From contig CP099418.1 of the NCBI GenBank assembly GCA_024114885.1, positions 3,844,001 to 3,908,000 of the forward strand: DNA of 64,000 nucleotides, given 5' to 3'. The translations under genes were made by a program, and so were the position numbers. Every line of letters starts with the position of its first letter. Within the stretch, counting starts at the first letter, position 1. The notes below the pieces were generated by a model. That model ran no database searches. It had not been told where the DNA came from and saw only the letters and a list, made by a program, of their open reading frames with translations. Positions 46,746 through 57,892 of this stretch are shown here, piece by piece. The stretch comes from Septoria linicola (Eukaryota > Ascomycota > Dothideomycetes > Mycosphaerellales > Mycosphaerellaceae).

Positions 46746-48800
46746 ATGGCGAGCAGGCGAGTCGCGCTGGCCGACGTGCCGAGTGCTGCCAACTCTCCCA
46801 TGCGCAACACCAACCTCATCAATGGCAAGCGTACGCGCGCCCAGGCTGGTGAGCAGCGCGACGCCATCTTCGGGCAGCCACCGGCCAAAAAGCACATTCT
46901 CGAGGTCCCAACAGCCAACGACGAGAACGTAGATCCGAGGCGCAGAAATGGCATGACAATCGTGGCTGTCGACAAGCTCGAGGAGCCCTTTCTCAAGAGG
47001 GCCAGCCATGGCCCGCCTACAGCCTTCGAGAAGAAGCTTGCATCGGTGCGGGAGAAGAGGCCAACTCTTCAGCAGCAGGTGCATACGCAACAAGTGTCAC
47101 AACGACAAGAAAGCCGCGCCCAGAGGCAGCATGCTGAAAACCTGGAATCGATCCGACAATGGCAGAAGCATTACCGCCGCCAATTTCCTCAGTTCGTCTT
47201 CTACTTTGACAGTGTGGCAGATGATGTACGGCATAAGGCTGCGCGTAAGATTCATGCTCTCGGTGCTCGAGAGGACAAATTCTTCTCCAAAGCTGTCACG
47301 CACGTGGTTACGACACGCACAATTCCGGCAGAAGGCTCAAGCACTAGCACGGATAACGATGAGCAGGAGGCAGCACGACAACGCAGCACTCAGCAGTCCG
47401 TGGCTGCTCTTGATCAACGTCGGACTACTAACGCTCTGGATGCTCACATTCAGAGGCGCTCACAACTGGCATTCACTGGCGCGCAAGCAGGAACGGATGC
47501 ACGCCGCCCACAAGCGTACAACGCGTATAGCACGGACATTCTATCAAAGGCACGTTCACTCAATACCAAAATATGGGCACTCGAAAAGCTTCACCGAGTC
47601 CTGGACACCATACTGGACACTGAAACTGCTGACCAGGCCGCCGAGCCACGTGGCGCGGCTACCAGAGTATCCAGCAGGCCCGCCCCCAACGCTGACTTGG
47701 AGCAACTTTTGCGGCATGAGAAGGTCAAAGGACCTGCTGATCGAGACATGACTGTCGCCACACAAGATATGGTTACCTTACGAGGCTGCTACATCTACAT
47801 CCATGACATGGACGAAAAGACGAAACCGGTCATGGTGCGCGATTACTTGAGACCCCAAGCTAAGGAGCAAGGCAAGTGGCCACAATTTCGACTCTCCGCT
47901 CCAGGTCGCTGTCCATTCGTCGAAGATCCTGCGCACACCAAGAAGCTCGCCCAGCAGGACCGCGAGATACAGGAAGCTCGGGAAGATCTACAGCGCAAGA
48001 CACGCGCGAAGGCGTCGTCTCACTCGATACCTCCCCTGCAAGGCACTAACCCATACCGTGAGACGACACTACGGCGTTCGCCTCGCAAACTCACACAGAG
48101 CAACCTGAGTGCCACGAGTCAAGCTGGGTCATTCCAGTATCAGGGCTCAACAATGCGCCAGCCCTCCGGAGAGACATTGCCTCCTCTCTTCAACAGCACC
48201 CAAGCCAATCTACGAGGCATGCCCCGCATGGTGCGCGGTGAGCCCGTCGCCTCTGGCGTGCAGCCTTCCAACGTGACATCGGCAATTCGATCACAGGCGG
48301 TGTCGTCGGCGGCGATCTCGTCCACTACTGGTCTCAGCCGTCGCGTTGGTGACAGCAGAGAGATGTCCATGCTCAAGCGAAAAGTTCTCGGGTCCAACAC
48401 TGTTCCAACGTCCTACACCAACGATATGCGTGCCGCAATCAATGAAGACGCGGTGCCTCCGCCACGTGCAGCAAAACGCAAGGCTCAAGAGACGCTTGGT
48501 GTCTTGCATGAGACGGAAGTGGATGCAGATGCACAGGCCTCGGCTCACATTGTGAAGAAGAAGAAGATTGTCGAGAAAGAAGCAAAACCAGGCTATTGCG
48601 AAAACTGTCGTGATAAATTCGACGACTTTGACGATGTAAGTTGGGCACACTCGCTCACTTCGATCTCTTGCTAACAGCCATGACAGCATATTGCCTCTAG
48701 AAAGCATCGCAAGTTCGCGACATCTGCAGAGAACTGGCATGACCTCGATGAGCTTCTCGCTGTCCTCAAACGACCCCACAAGAAGAAGCAGCCATTATGA
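46746..48800 (+). CDS. DBF4: Dbf4/Dfp1 regulatory subunit of the Cdc7 kinase
   Basis: Two exons (46746-48635 and 48687-48800; 51-nt intron) give 667 residues. The N motif is a BRCT-like segment (FPQFVFYFDSVADDVRHKAA, then KAVTHVVTTR). The M motif includes GCYIYIHDMDEK, MVRDYLRP and WPQFRLSAPGRCPFVED. The C-terminal zinc finger (GYCENCRDKFDDFDD, then HIASRKHRKFA across the intron) is C-x2-C...H-x5-H, the signature of the Dbf4 family. The protein activates Cdc7, which phosphorylates MCM to start replication. Unspliced reading loses both His ligands. The start was placed at MASRRVALADVPSAANSP because the upstream frame lacks an ATG. Confidence 0.9.
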
Positions 48801-49769
48801 AGCTGTACTGGCGTGAGATGAGCGCGCAAAATTCTTAGACGACGATCACAGTGATGTTGGCATCTTAAGCGTTCGGTATCTTGTATTTCTCAGGCAGCAT
48901 AGCGCGTCGTTCTTGTTCCCCGCTGTGCGTGTTCTGACACAGTATCATTTCGGGAAGGGTGCACAGCATGGAACGTGGCATGAGAGAGGCTGCAGTCATG
49001 AGCCCAGGTTTGGAACGTGTGTTGCAAAGTAATCTCAATGTAGTAGCATCCAACACATATGTCAACTGAGCTTTCGAGTCACCTATTGTTGTTGCCAAAG
49101 CCGTGCCCGTGTTGCATGTGTCAGCCCCACATATCTTCAGTTTACCTCTTGAACACATCTATACGAACATCACTGGATATCTGGTGCGAACAAAACATGT
49201 CGGCATCACCGCCAGAAGATGCATCCTCAGACAATGGGCGAGCAGATCTGCAGATGACCATGGCGGCTTCGGTAGTGCTTGAGCATCTACCTCGAGACGC
49301 TGCCCAGGCACTGGGCACTGCAGGTGAACTAGAGCAAGCGAAAGGTGCGATGATGATCAGAATCGTGGCTTCCCACATCTGCTAACGTGGCAAGTAACGA
49401 TTCGACTGTCGCCTTTACCAAATACGCCGCAGCTCAAGCAGCCTCGCTTCAAGTGCTCCAGTAGCCAGCGATTTGAGCACATTGTGAGATTTCTGAGGCG
49501 GAAATTGGCACTCAATGACCATGAGTCAGTGTTTTGTTATGTCAATTCAGTGTTCGCGCCGGGCCTCGATGAAGGCGTGGGTAATCTATGGAGAGTTCGT
49601 GCATGCTTTGGGATTGGAAGCGCCACTGAACGATCGCTAACGTGATGTTCTAGTGCTTCAAGACTGGAGATGAGCTGGTTGTATCATACAGTATCACGCA
49701 GGCGTTCGGATGAAAAGTGATGCGAAACGGTATTCAGATCGAACACTGAAGGAGATGGTAGGTGGCTCA
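48801..49769. other. Intergenic region between convergent genes
   Basis: About 970 bases between the stop codons of DBF4 and the pantothenate gene. Frames of about 100 codons exist but lack motifs. Nothing supported. Confidence 0.4.
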
Positions 49770-50741
49770 CTATTCTGCATTGACTATTCTATGGAGCTCA
49801 GCCACATCCTTCTCTGGCATGGGATATGTGTGCTCAGGAGCAGGATAGCTCCTGTCCTTGACTTCTTTGCCATATTGCTGGACAGCTCGACTCGCCTCGC
49901 TCCACATGTCTCCGTACTTCTTCACAAACTTGGGCAGGAAGCGTCCAGCGGGAAAGTAGCCCGCCATATCTACCTGTACTAGTACCTGTCCCGAGCATGC
50001 GTTACCTGCACCAATTCCGATAGTAGGCACGCGCAAGCTTTCAGTGGCAATCGCAGCCACTTCTGCTGGTACTGCCTCTATGACCATTCCGAACGCACCT
50101 GCTTGCTGCACTGCTTTCGCGTCCTGGAGCAGCTTTAATGCGCCAGCCACAGACTTGCCTTGCACACGAAAACCTCCAAGCGCGTTTTGTCGTTGTGGAG
50201 TCAAACCAATGTGTCCCAAGACAGGGATTCCTGCTGTAGTGATCTTTGAGATTTGTGGCACCATTTCCGCGCCGCCCTCGAGCTTGACTGCATGACAGTT
50301 GCCTTCCTTCACCAGCCTGATAGCCGACTGCAGTGCTTGCTCGGGAGAGACTTCGTAGGAGCCCATGGGCAGGTCGCCAACACGAAAGGGAGCCGTGGCA
50401 CCACGAGCAACACTTCGACAATGCAGAATCATTTCCTCGAGCAAGACGCTGCTTGTATCCTCGAGACCCAACGCCACCATGGCGAGACTGTCGCCAATTA
50501 ACACGACGTCCATTCCCGCGTGTTCGGCTACGTGGGCACTCGGAAAGTCGTGGGCGGTGATCATGGCAATGGGTTCTTTCTTCTTGTACATGCTCTGTAA
50601 TGTCTGTAGTGTGACCTTCTTGCGGCCGGATGAGGTGCCAGCGGCCGAGTGAGACGATAGTCGAATGCTGGCCACGCTCGATCTGCTGCTTGTTGTCGCC
50701 ATGACACGCCCGACGGCGCGGATTGAGAGGCGGGAAGCCAT
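49770..50741 (-). CDS. ECM31: 3-methyl-2-oxobutanoate hydroxymethyltransferase (pantothenate synthesis)
   Basis: Intronless, 323 residues. The start chosen is MASRLSIRAVGRVM, which opens a basic Ser-rich mitochondrial presequence; the frame remains open upstream but has no earlier ATG that I can identify. Family motifs follow in order: MITAHDFPSAHVAEHAGMD, VLIGDSLAMVALG, HAVKLEGGAEM, PVLGHIGLTPQ and GIGAGNACSGQVLV. The enzyme (ketopantoate hydroxymethyltransferase, PanB) adds a hydroxymethyl group from methylene-tetrahydrofolate to 2-oxoisovalerate, the first committed step to pantothenate and coenzyme A. Length fits fungal Ecm31 proteins with a targeting sequence. Confidence 0.95.
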   Translation of the reverse strand: MASRLSIRAVGRVMATTSSRSSVASIRLSSHSAAGTSSGRKKVTLQTLQSMYKKKEPIAMITAHDFPSAHVAEHAGMDVVLIGDSLAMVALGLEDTSSVLLEEMILHCRSVARGATAPFRVGDLPMGSYEVSPEQALQSAIRLVKEGNCHAVKLEGGAEMVPQISKITTAGIPVLGHIGLTPQRQNALGGFRVQGKSVAGALKLLQDAKAVQQAGAFGMVIEAVPAEVAAIATESLRVPTIGIGAGNACSGQVLVQVDMAGYFPAGRFLPKFVKKYGDMWSEASRAVQQYGKEVKDRSYPAPEHTYPMPEKDVAELHRIVNAE

Positions 50742-51390
50742 TGCGGCTCTTTGTATAAGTGGTGAAGTGTTTGGCCAGAGCACAGCGCGCTTCGGATGCT
50801 GCTTCACGGCGGGTGAGCGAGAACGGGGTTGCGCAGAGGTGCAGGAGATGGACGCAGAGGCATCGACAGCGTTGACGGGCGCATTGTCGTGGAATTGGCC
50901 GCAAGCCAAACGGTCACTGTGCAGTGTGCTGCATCGTAGTCGTGAGAATAACTAAACTGTCCTCGGCTACCAAAGTCTTACGCCGAGCCCCACGGCCGCG
51001 AGCCTCTGCTTCCTTTGACAGACATCACATGATACTGCTGAAAACGTACAGGAGATAGATAAATGGGGAAACGATTAGCGCGCCTGTCAGCATGCTGCCA
51101 TTGGCACTGGCGACAAAATCGTGGGTATTGTACATTCAATCTAAAAGTATGTATCCTGGGTATATGCGCGGCCTCCACTCTATCAGTGATGCCGGCCGAC
51201 TGCTCGTCTACGGCTCATGTGTCCAGCAGCTCCAGCAGTGACAAGAGCTGGCAGCGTGCCGATGATCTCTGGCTGATTTCTTTGATCCAACAGCAGTCGA
51301 GAGCCGTACTCCAAATGGAAGTGGCACCACTAGTGGCAACCCAGGTTCCCTCATCCACAATTCGCAGTATGTCGGATGTCCAGAGTCCTC
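50742..51390. other. Intergenic region upstream of ECM31
   Basis: About 650 bases between the ECM31 start and the kinase stop. No gene recognised. Confidence 0.45.
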
Positions 51391-53194
51391 TCAGCCGTGG
51401 CTGATTATTACACGAGCTCCTTCTTTCCCAAGGACGCCTCGTTCCTTCTCCTTGGCTTTCGGACTTCGATCTCGACCTTTCTTCCGGCTTAGGAAGCCTA
51501 GCATACCTGAAGGTCTCTCTGCTCTTCGAGAGTCATCACCCGGAGCAATCATTGCTTGACTTTGGTTGGCCATATCTGTCCAGCTGCCCTGCTCGTTGAG
51601 CACGACTTGTACACCGCCGCCTTGCGAGGTGCTCCGCGTTGACCCCCTGGGCCGGTGTTGCTGGTAGTGTTTTGATGCAGCCACTGGAGGGCCTGCTGCA
51701 GCGACAGCTTCGTAGCGACCGCCACGCGACCTTGCGGATTCTCGAGGTTCTGATGTAGGATAGTACCCAGGCTCTAACGTCGGCGGTACAAAGTTTTCCG
51801 GTGGATGACCTACAGCAACACCAATTTCGAGTGCTGCGGCTGGTAGAGGTGGCGAACCGTCCGGCGAATGTGTTGAGGAACGGGTCCTAGACGGGCTGCC
51901 TGGAGTCTGAGACCTCGGCGTGGGAATAGATCTGGTCTTTTCGAGCGTGTGTCGAGCGTAGTTTGACTCCATTGAGATATCTCTGTCGCGTATTGGCTTT
52001 CCAGTCGTTCTCGTTGTGGTCGGAGAGCCAGCCACTGATGCGACAGGGCTACGGTCTCGAGGCAGAGCTGTGTAATTGAAAGGCTCAAACATGGTCTCGA
52101 TCATGCGATGCAGTTCGTCGGCTCGGATTTCCTGCTGCGTGGCGTCCTCTCGTAGCTCGGCTCGGGGTTTCTGCTTGCGTGCGCGAGCTTCGAGCGGTGC
52201 CTCTTCCAGCAGAAGCTCTTCCAGATCGTACGTCGCATCAAAATTCGTTTTCTCACTTGAAGGGCAGAATATAGGCTCAATCTCCTTGTTCTCCAGCGCC
52301 ACGAAGTCAAGTTCTCTGAAAAAAGGATTGTCTGTGAATGTGTCGAATCCAGCCGCACCAATTCTGAGATGCTTGTTCTTCTCTAGCAGGGAGCTGATGG
52401 CATGTAGACATGGCATCGACACTGGTGGCGATGTGACAGGAAATGGCGGGTCTGCTTTGACAATAGCTTGTGCCAAAGCGTCGTGGTGGTTGGCCTCGAA
52501 TGGCCGTTTGTTGTATATGCATTCGTAAAACAGCACGCCCAGCGACCACCAGTCAACCTCGGAATAGTAGCCTTTGCCGGCGTATACTTCCGGTGCCAGA
52601 TATGCCAGTGTCCCAGATTTGCTGGTCAGAGGCTTACCTGGAGTGATATCAGAAGCAACATTGAAATCAGCCAAATGCACGTGGCCCTCGGAATCGAGAA
52701 GCACGTTGTCAGGCTTGACATCTCGATGTACGATGCCTTGCTTGTGTATATACCTGAGAGCACAGCCGAGCTGGGCTATCCAGAACCGCACGGCCTCCTC
52801 GGTGAAGGTCTTTCGCGATATGTGGAATCGGAGGTCTCCACCATTCATCAGGTCCACGACGATATACCTAGGCAGTCGTCAGTCGACGGCGCCAGCTACA
52901 GCACAGAAACGCTTACAGATACTCCATGTCCTGAAAGCTGTAGCGCAAATTACACAAGAACGGGTGGTTCAGATGCTCCAACATCCGCCTCTCTCGTATG
53001 ATGTTGCGTACGCTCTCTGACCGGACCACCTCATCTTTTCTGATGTACTTGAGCGCAAACGTCAAGCCAGTGTCCTTTCTTTCCACAATGCGTACTTTGC
53101 CAAAAGCGCCCTTCCCCACAACGCGTAGCAGGCGAAAGTGATTGAGGTTGACCTCATCGGTAAGGATTAACGGCTTGCCATTGGAGTTGCCCAT
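51391..53194 (-). CDS. YANK/STK32-type AGC-related Ser/Thr kinase
   Basis: Two minus-strand exons (52917-53194 and 51391-52867; 49-nt intron) give 584 residues. The N-terminus MGNSNGKP has a Gly2 and Ser context typical of N-myristoylation. The kinase domain (about residues 20-280) has the loop VGKGAFGKVRIV, the ATP Lys in FALKYI, the catalytic HRDVKPDN and LAPEVYAGKGYYSEVDWWSLG. The magnesium motif reads DFN rather than DFG, as in the vertebrate STK32/YANK group, which supports the assignment. The 300-residue tail is Ser/Pro/Arg-rich with a basic end. Substrates are not known; membrane attachment through myristate is inferred. Confidence 0.9.
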
Positions 53195-55018
53195 CTGTGC
53201 TTGCTCCCTCGCGTGTCGGCGATCCTTCTTGGGAGCAGGAGGTGCAGGCAGCAGCTGTCGCTCATAAACGTTGTGAGGACAGACAGATAGCCAGCTGTAA
53301 TAATGACTACGAGTCTCCCGGCGGCATTGCTCGCCGGAGACGTAGGCCGTCTGTAGTGGCAGATGGCGATGATTTCACGCCTGCAGTCTGCAGTCCCGGC
53401 TGCGGCAAATGTCGAGATGCTTTATCGTGTCCGCAAGTGTTCGGAGAGCCAACCGTTCGGTGAAGTGGGAATCGTAGAGTAGTAGAGTTCGCGGCGGTGG
53501 GCACCAGAGACGAAGGTGTGCGGTCGGTGGAGGCAGTCCCTAATCGAGCACTTCCCCAGCAGTGGTGATCACCTTTGCTTTCAATCAGGACACGGCAATC
53601 GACAAGACTAAATTACTGGAGCAAGGCAAACAGCACGATGCAAAGCAGTCAGTCCGTCCGTCGAGCAGAGTCAAGTGGGCGTGCAGGGTCTTTAGATGAG
53701 GTATACTATTCGCGGCGAGAGAGCGAGGGGTGTGCAGCGGTTGTTGCCAGCAGACAAAAAAGGGCTGAAGGATAATTCCCTTTCCATCTTTAACTAGTCC
53801 CACGTGCCACCACCACCACTTCACTTTCGGTCAAAACGGCAGCAATCTGGGCTAGTGGCGCAGATGATCTGAAGCCAGCATGCGTCGATGCATCCGTCAT
53901 GAATTCAACTGCCAATTCCATGATGGAATGCAAACTGCCGCATGAATGCTGGTCATCTTTGCACAAACACTGCTCTTATCAATAACAACCACACCAATGC
54001 CACAGAGAACTGAAGACTGATAAGATGTACCAAAGAGTATCTCATGCGACGAACGGGAATCCCACAGGACAGGATAGGTCCCTGCAAGCCCTCCGCCGCC
54101 AGCGTTGGTCGACGCTCAATGCACGTTTGAACTTGAGTAATACACTTTCCTAGCACAGAGCTCGTGGATTGCAGACAGATAAAAGGAGCGCATGGACGGA
54201 TTGATGATGAATCGCCACGGTCCCCGTGATCTACAGAGGCAGAACAGCAGACACAGGAACGCAATTTGTGCCGGTGCTGATGCTGCAGCACCAAGAGTTG
54301 ATCACCACATGTCTCCACTTCCGCCCTACTGTCTCTCTCTCGTTTCCTCGGGCGCATTTTCTTCACGTGGCGATCCAGAAATCTGCAAGCCACTTCGGAA
54401 CCTCAACGAATGAGACGTTGTTCTTAGAGGTACCAATTCCAGCTCAAATGTTCCAGAAGGGCGCTGCTATTGGCTGAAACGGCATAGCTGCAGCCACCGT
54501 AGATCCTCACGTTCACCACCAAGGACTTGTTGCAGAGCTCATCAGTAGCGAGTACGCTGTCAGTGCCATGAAGAGTCAAGCATGTTCGCAAGCAGATTCA
54601 ATGCGTGAATATCGCGATGCTCTCATGCCTCAGCACCGAGCAGATGCACTTTTTGACTGGCGTGAAAACATGCTATACCTGGTCGCTGATCATGAGCAGG
54701 GAGGATCCTGTCCAGTCAGACCCGGTGCTCATGCTCAGGCAGTGCTGAGTGTTACTTTCAGCTGCATATACGTGGGATGGTGGGAACCCCAGCAGGCAAA
54801 TCGCAAGCTGTGAGTACGTTAACGCGTGAGCAGAGATGCTTCTTGCAGTCGTCTCGAGCCTAGAGATTGATGCTCGTAAAGGAGCTATCGATAACTCATG
54901 TAGAAACACAATCACTTGATGCCATCCTCAGCATCATTCCGAACCGGAACGCCTGTCCATGATCGCAGCCTCAATCCCGTGACCCCACTACACCGATAGC
55001 AGCTACGCATTCGACACA
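53195..55018. other. Intergenic region between the kinase and UBC8
   Basis: About 1.8 kb without a supported gene. Small frames lack motifs or splice partners. Presumably the kinase promoter and leader plus the UBC8 3' region. Confidence 0.4.
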
Positions 55019-55924
55019 TCACACTTCGTCCATAGTCCCTGCTGGCTCGTCGTCTTCATCGTCGTCGAAGCTACCAACGCTGCTCATTTCGTCACTGTCG
55101 TTCGAGTCGTTTCCAGCATCATCGACGCTATCTTTCGAAGCGTACTTGTTGACATATTCTGAGAATTGTCAGCAGCTGTCAATCAATCATGTGAAGCGTC
55201 ACTACCTTTGACCTTCGTTTCATAAGCTTTGCCGTCCCGCATCAATAAAGCAGCTGCTTCGCCGTTTAATGGATCGGTAGGATTCGGGTATCGTAGCAGC
55301 TGCGGCAAGAAGACTTCGAATATGTTGACCATGTCGTACATCGGCGACCAGGTCTGGTTGATCACGTCAAGGCAGACGCTGCCCGATCTGTACGCAATCA
55401 GCCCTGCCGTCACGACTGCCACGATCGCCTGCAGGCACTCACAATTCATCGATGTTCGGGTGGAATATCCTGTTTACGAAACCGATGCTCGGGCTCTTGT
55501 AAGGGTATTGATCCGGGAGCTCCACATGTATTTTCCAGTGCCCGCCAACGAAAGGTGCTGGAATCGAATGTCAGCATCGTCGGACAAGAGGTGCAAAGTA
55601 CATGCATACTTTCTTCGGGTCCTTTGAAGCGGACATAGAATTCTTGCCTACATGATCGTCAGTCTTGAGCCTCGACCTGATAAACAGGGACATGGAAGTG
55701 ACGGACACTGTCAAGACAGGTCAGTCAGTATGCTGCGTCAGTAGAGTGGCAGATGAGAGCGAGGGGCACTTACTGTTATCGTTGACCAGCGTCACCTCGT
55801 AGTCACTCATCAGCATCTTCATGACCTGCACAGCACATTAGCTTGGCCGCGGAGTACTCACAGGCAGCCAGCCAGCCAGGCAGGCACATACATCAGTCTC
55901 TATTCTCCGCTTTGGACTGCTCAT
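55019..55924 (-). CDS. UBC8: Ubiquitin-conjugating enzyme E2, Ubc8/UBE2H type
   Basis: Exons on the minus strand: 55892-55924, 55774-55825, 55707 alone, 55610-55647, 55443-55557, 55206-55387 and 55019-55158, total 561 bases and 186 residues. The protein starts [19 protein letters not shown], nearly identical in layout to yeast Ubc8. It continues [36 protein letters not shown] and [15 protein letters not shown], with catalytic Cys85, then [15 protein letters not shown] and an acidic tail. Ubc8 works with the GID/CTLH ligase to degrade gluconeogenic enzymes in yeast. All six other junctions keep phase, but the frame between exons two and three closes only with the single T at 55707, which makes the Met codon of NDNMQEF. 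Confidence 0.85.
55648..55773 (-). other. Two introns flanking a one-nucleotide exon in UBC8
   Basis: Upstream intron 55708-55773 (66 nt, GTAAGT donor, CTGAC branch-like sites, ACAG end); single exon base 55707; downstream intron 55648-55706 (59 nt, weak GTCCGT donor, CTGAC, GTAG end). Read as one intron, the join gives a frameshift. A 31-nt exon is the other phase-correct choice but leaves a 29-nt intron, too short to be likely. Confidence 0.6.
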
Positions 55925-56758
55925 CTTGCCGCCCTTCCTCTTACGACCCCGCCTAGTTGTACGCTGCTCGGTTGCTGCCCGCGCAACTTTTGTCCGCTTG
56001 ATGCCAGAGCAGTTCGCTGCAAGTACCTTCTTGTGGATGGTGAGGTAGACGATGAAGCAGCTGGTAGTTTCTGACTTCGGCGGTCGGTCACGGCGAGTGG
56101 TCACTTGATCAATCGGCTTTGTCTGTTATCGGCTACGAGGCGGACACTGATTAGGCGTGAGACACAGCGTGGATGCGTTCGAGGCGATGGACGGTGTTGA
56201 AGCTCGCCTTTGTGCTTTGTGATTCACAGTCTTAGAGGTGTTGAAAGGAGCATAGGATAGTCAGTCAGGTTATGAAGTGCAGCAAGCGTAGACAGAGGAA
56301 TGTTCGGTGATGAAGAGTGTCAAGTGGGAGGCGCGCTCGTGACAGAGCGCGAGAACGGAGCTCGGCATCAGCTTAGGCATTATTGACACGCCATGCTGTG
56401 TTTCAACAGACACTCCATCACGGTCCTAAGATGATTACGTGAAAGACATGCTTAGGCTCACGGAACTGTGCCTAGTCACTCATTGTCAATGCATTGAGTG
56501 ATCTGCAGACGACATATGACGAAGGTTGAGTGCAGCGGGCAAAGCATGTGGAACATAAACATTGTTCATGTCTTCATGCGAGCCTGGCTGGGCTTCCATC
56601 TAGCCTATGGCAAGCTAGCTCGTGGCTATATGCGCGTAGCTCCATCGATCATCAATGTATGGACGGCTCTCGTGCGCTCCCTCTGCTGCAGCAGTACTCC
56701 CTACTCATGGTTGCTAGTATACAAGTTATGCTTTGAGTCTCGTCATGATTTCATGCAT
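55925..56758. other. Intergenic region between UBC8 and the proteasome gene
   Basis: About 830 bases. Open frames of about 70-115 codons on the plus strand lack motifs. Nothing supported. Confidence 0.4.
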
Positions 56759-57576
56759 CTAGGCCGATGGCTCGCTTCCTTCGCTGGCTTTCCCGAGCCC
56801 GTGCTCCTTGAGAAGCGAGTCAATTTCCTCAGCGGACCATAGCTTGTGATAGATGGTGCCCTTCTCCGTTCGGCCCACCGTGGCGAACTCGATCTTCTCG
56901 CTCGACAGCTTGGTGCTGTCCATGGTCTTTGATAGCACCTTGACGGCCAACTCGCAAGCTTGCTTCAGATTGCAGTCCTCATTGTAGTCTTGCTTGAGCA
57001 GCGACTGGGCACTGGCACTGTTTGAGCCGACACTCGTGGCTTTCCACCCCGTGTAATTGCCGCTCGGATTTGATTGATACAGTTGGAACTGTCGTTGATT
57101 GTCCCATCCAGCATAGATGAAGGACACTCCGAAGGGACGCAGACCACCATGTTGAGTGTAGCCTTGCTTGAGATCGCATAGGCGGCGTACCAGCTGCTCG
57201 CAGGGAATGTCGGCGTTGTAGGTCAGCAGATAGCGCTGAGCAGCTTGTCGGGCGTAGTTGATGAGGATGTTGGCATCTGCAGTCATGCCAGCGACGGCGG
57301 TGATCATGTTGTCGTTGAGGATGTACAGCTTCTCGGCGCTCGTGTCCTGTTCGAGCAGCTTGCTCGTGACTTTGCGCTCGGCGGCGAGCACGATGCCATC
57401 GGTCGCGAGGATTCCTAGGGCAGTGCCGGCGTGTGAGATGGCCTCGAGTGCATATTCGACCTGATACAAGCGACCCTCGGGCGAGAAGATGGTCGTGCGG
57501 CTGCGAATGAGTTAGAAAAGCAGACCCGTTGGAGGCTGGCGATTGAAGCGTCTTACCTGTCGTATCGCCGCGACAT
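56759..57576 (-). CDS. PRE9: 20S proteasome subunit alpha-3 (Pre9/PSMA4)
   Basis: Two minus-strand exons (57557-57576 and 56759-57500; 56-nt intron) give 253 residues. The 20-base first exon supplies MSRRYDS with the intron-split Ser codon; the second continues [20 protein letters not shown], the alpha-subunit N-terminal signature. Further matches are [64 protein letters not shown] and [17 protein letters not shown], which identify the PSMA4/Pre9 type rather than other alpha subunits. It forms part of the outer ring of the 20S core. Length fits. It is divergent from the URN1-like gene with a 316-base gap. Confidence 0.95.
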
Positions 57577-57892
57577 GGTTACGGAGGAATGTGTGAGTGA
57601 TCAAGGTGGAATTGCTTGCACGAGTGGTACTGGGTTGCGGTCGATGAGCTGGGTGCTGGTGTGGTGTGGTATGGAGTGGTGCAGATGATGGAGCGGATGG
57701 AGGTGATGGAGAGGGCAAGCAAGCAGGCAGGCAGCTAACTTAAGTTAGAGAGGACGAAGACGTGTTTCGCGATCCAATCCAAGCTCGAAAGCTTGAACTC
57801 GCCGACGATAATTTGTGCTACATACACTTCTTAAGTCCACCACTTTTCTCACAACGACCACCACCAACTCCACTGGACACGGTACCGTCGCC
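57577..57892. promoter_or_regulatory. Bidirectional promoter region PRE9/URN1
   Basis: A 316-base gap between divergent starts must serve both genes. I see no recognisable proteasome-associated element (GGTGGCAAA). Confidence 0.4.

Noticed and set aside
55648..55706. A 31-nt exon instead of the single base in UBC8
   Set aside because: It is phase-correct but inserts 10 residues into a conserved region and leaves a 29-nt intron, too short for normal splicing.
55648..55773. Stwintron (intron within a donor) explanation for UBC8
   Set aside because: The base before the first intron is A, so no split GT donor can be formed; the single-base exon is simpler.
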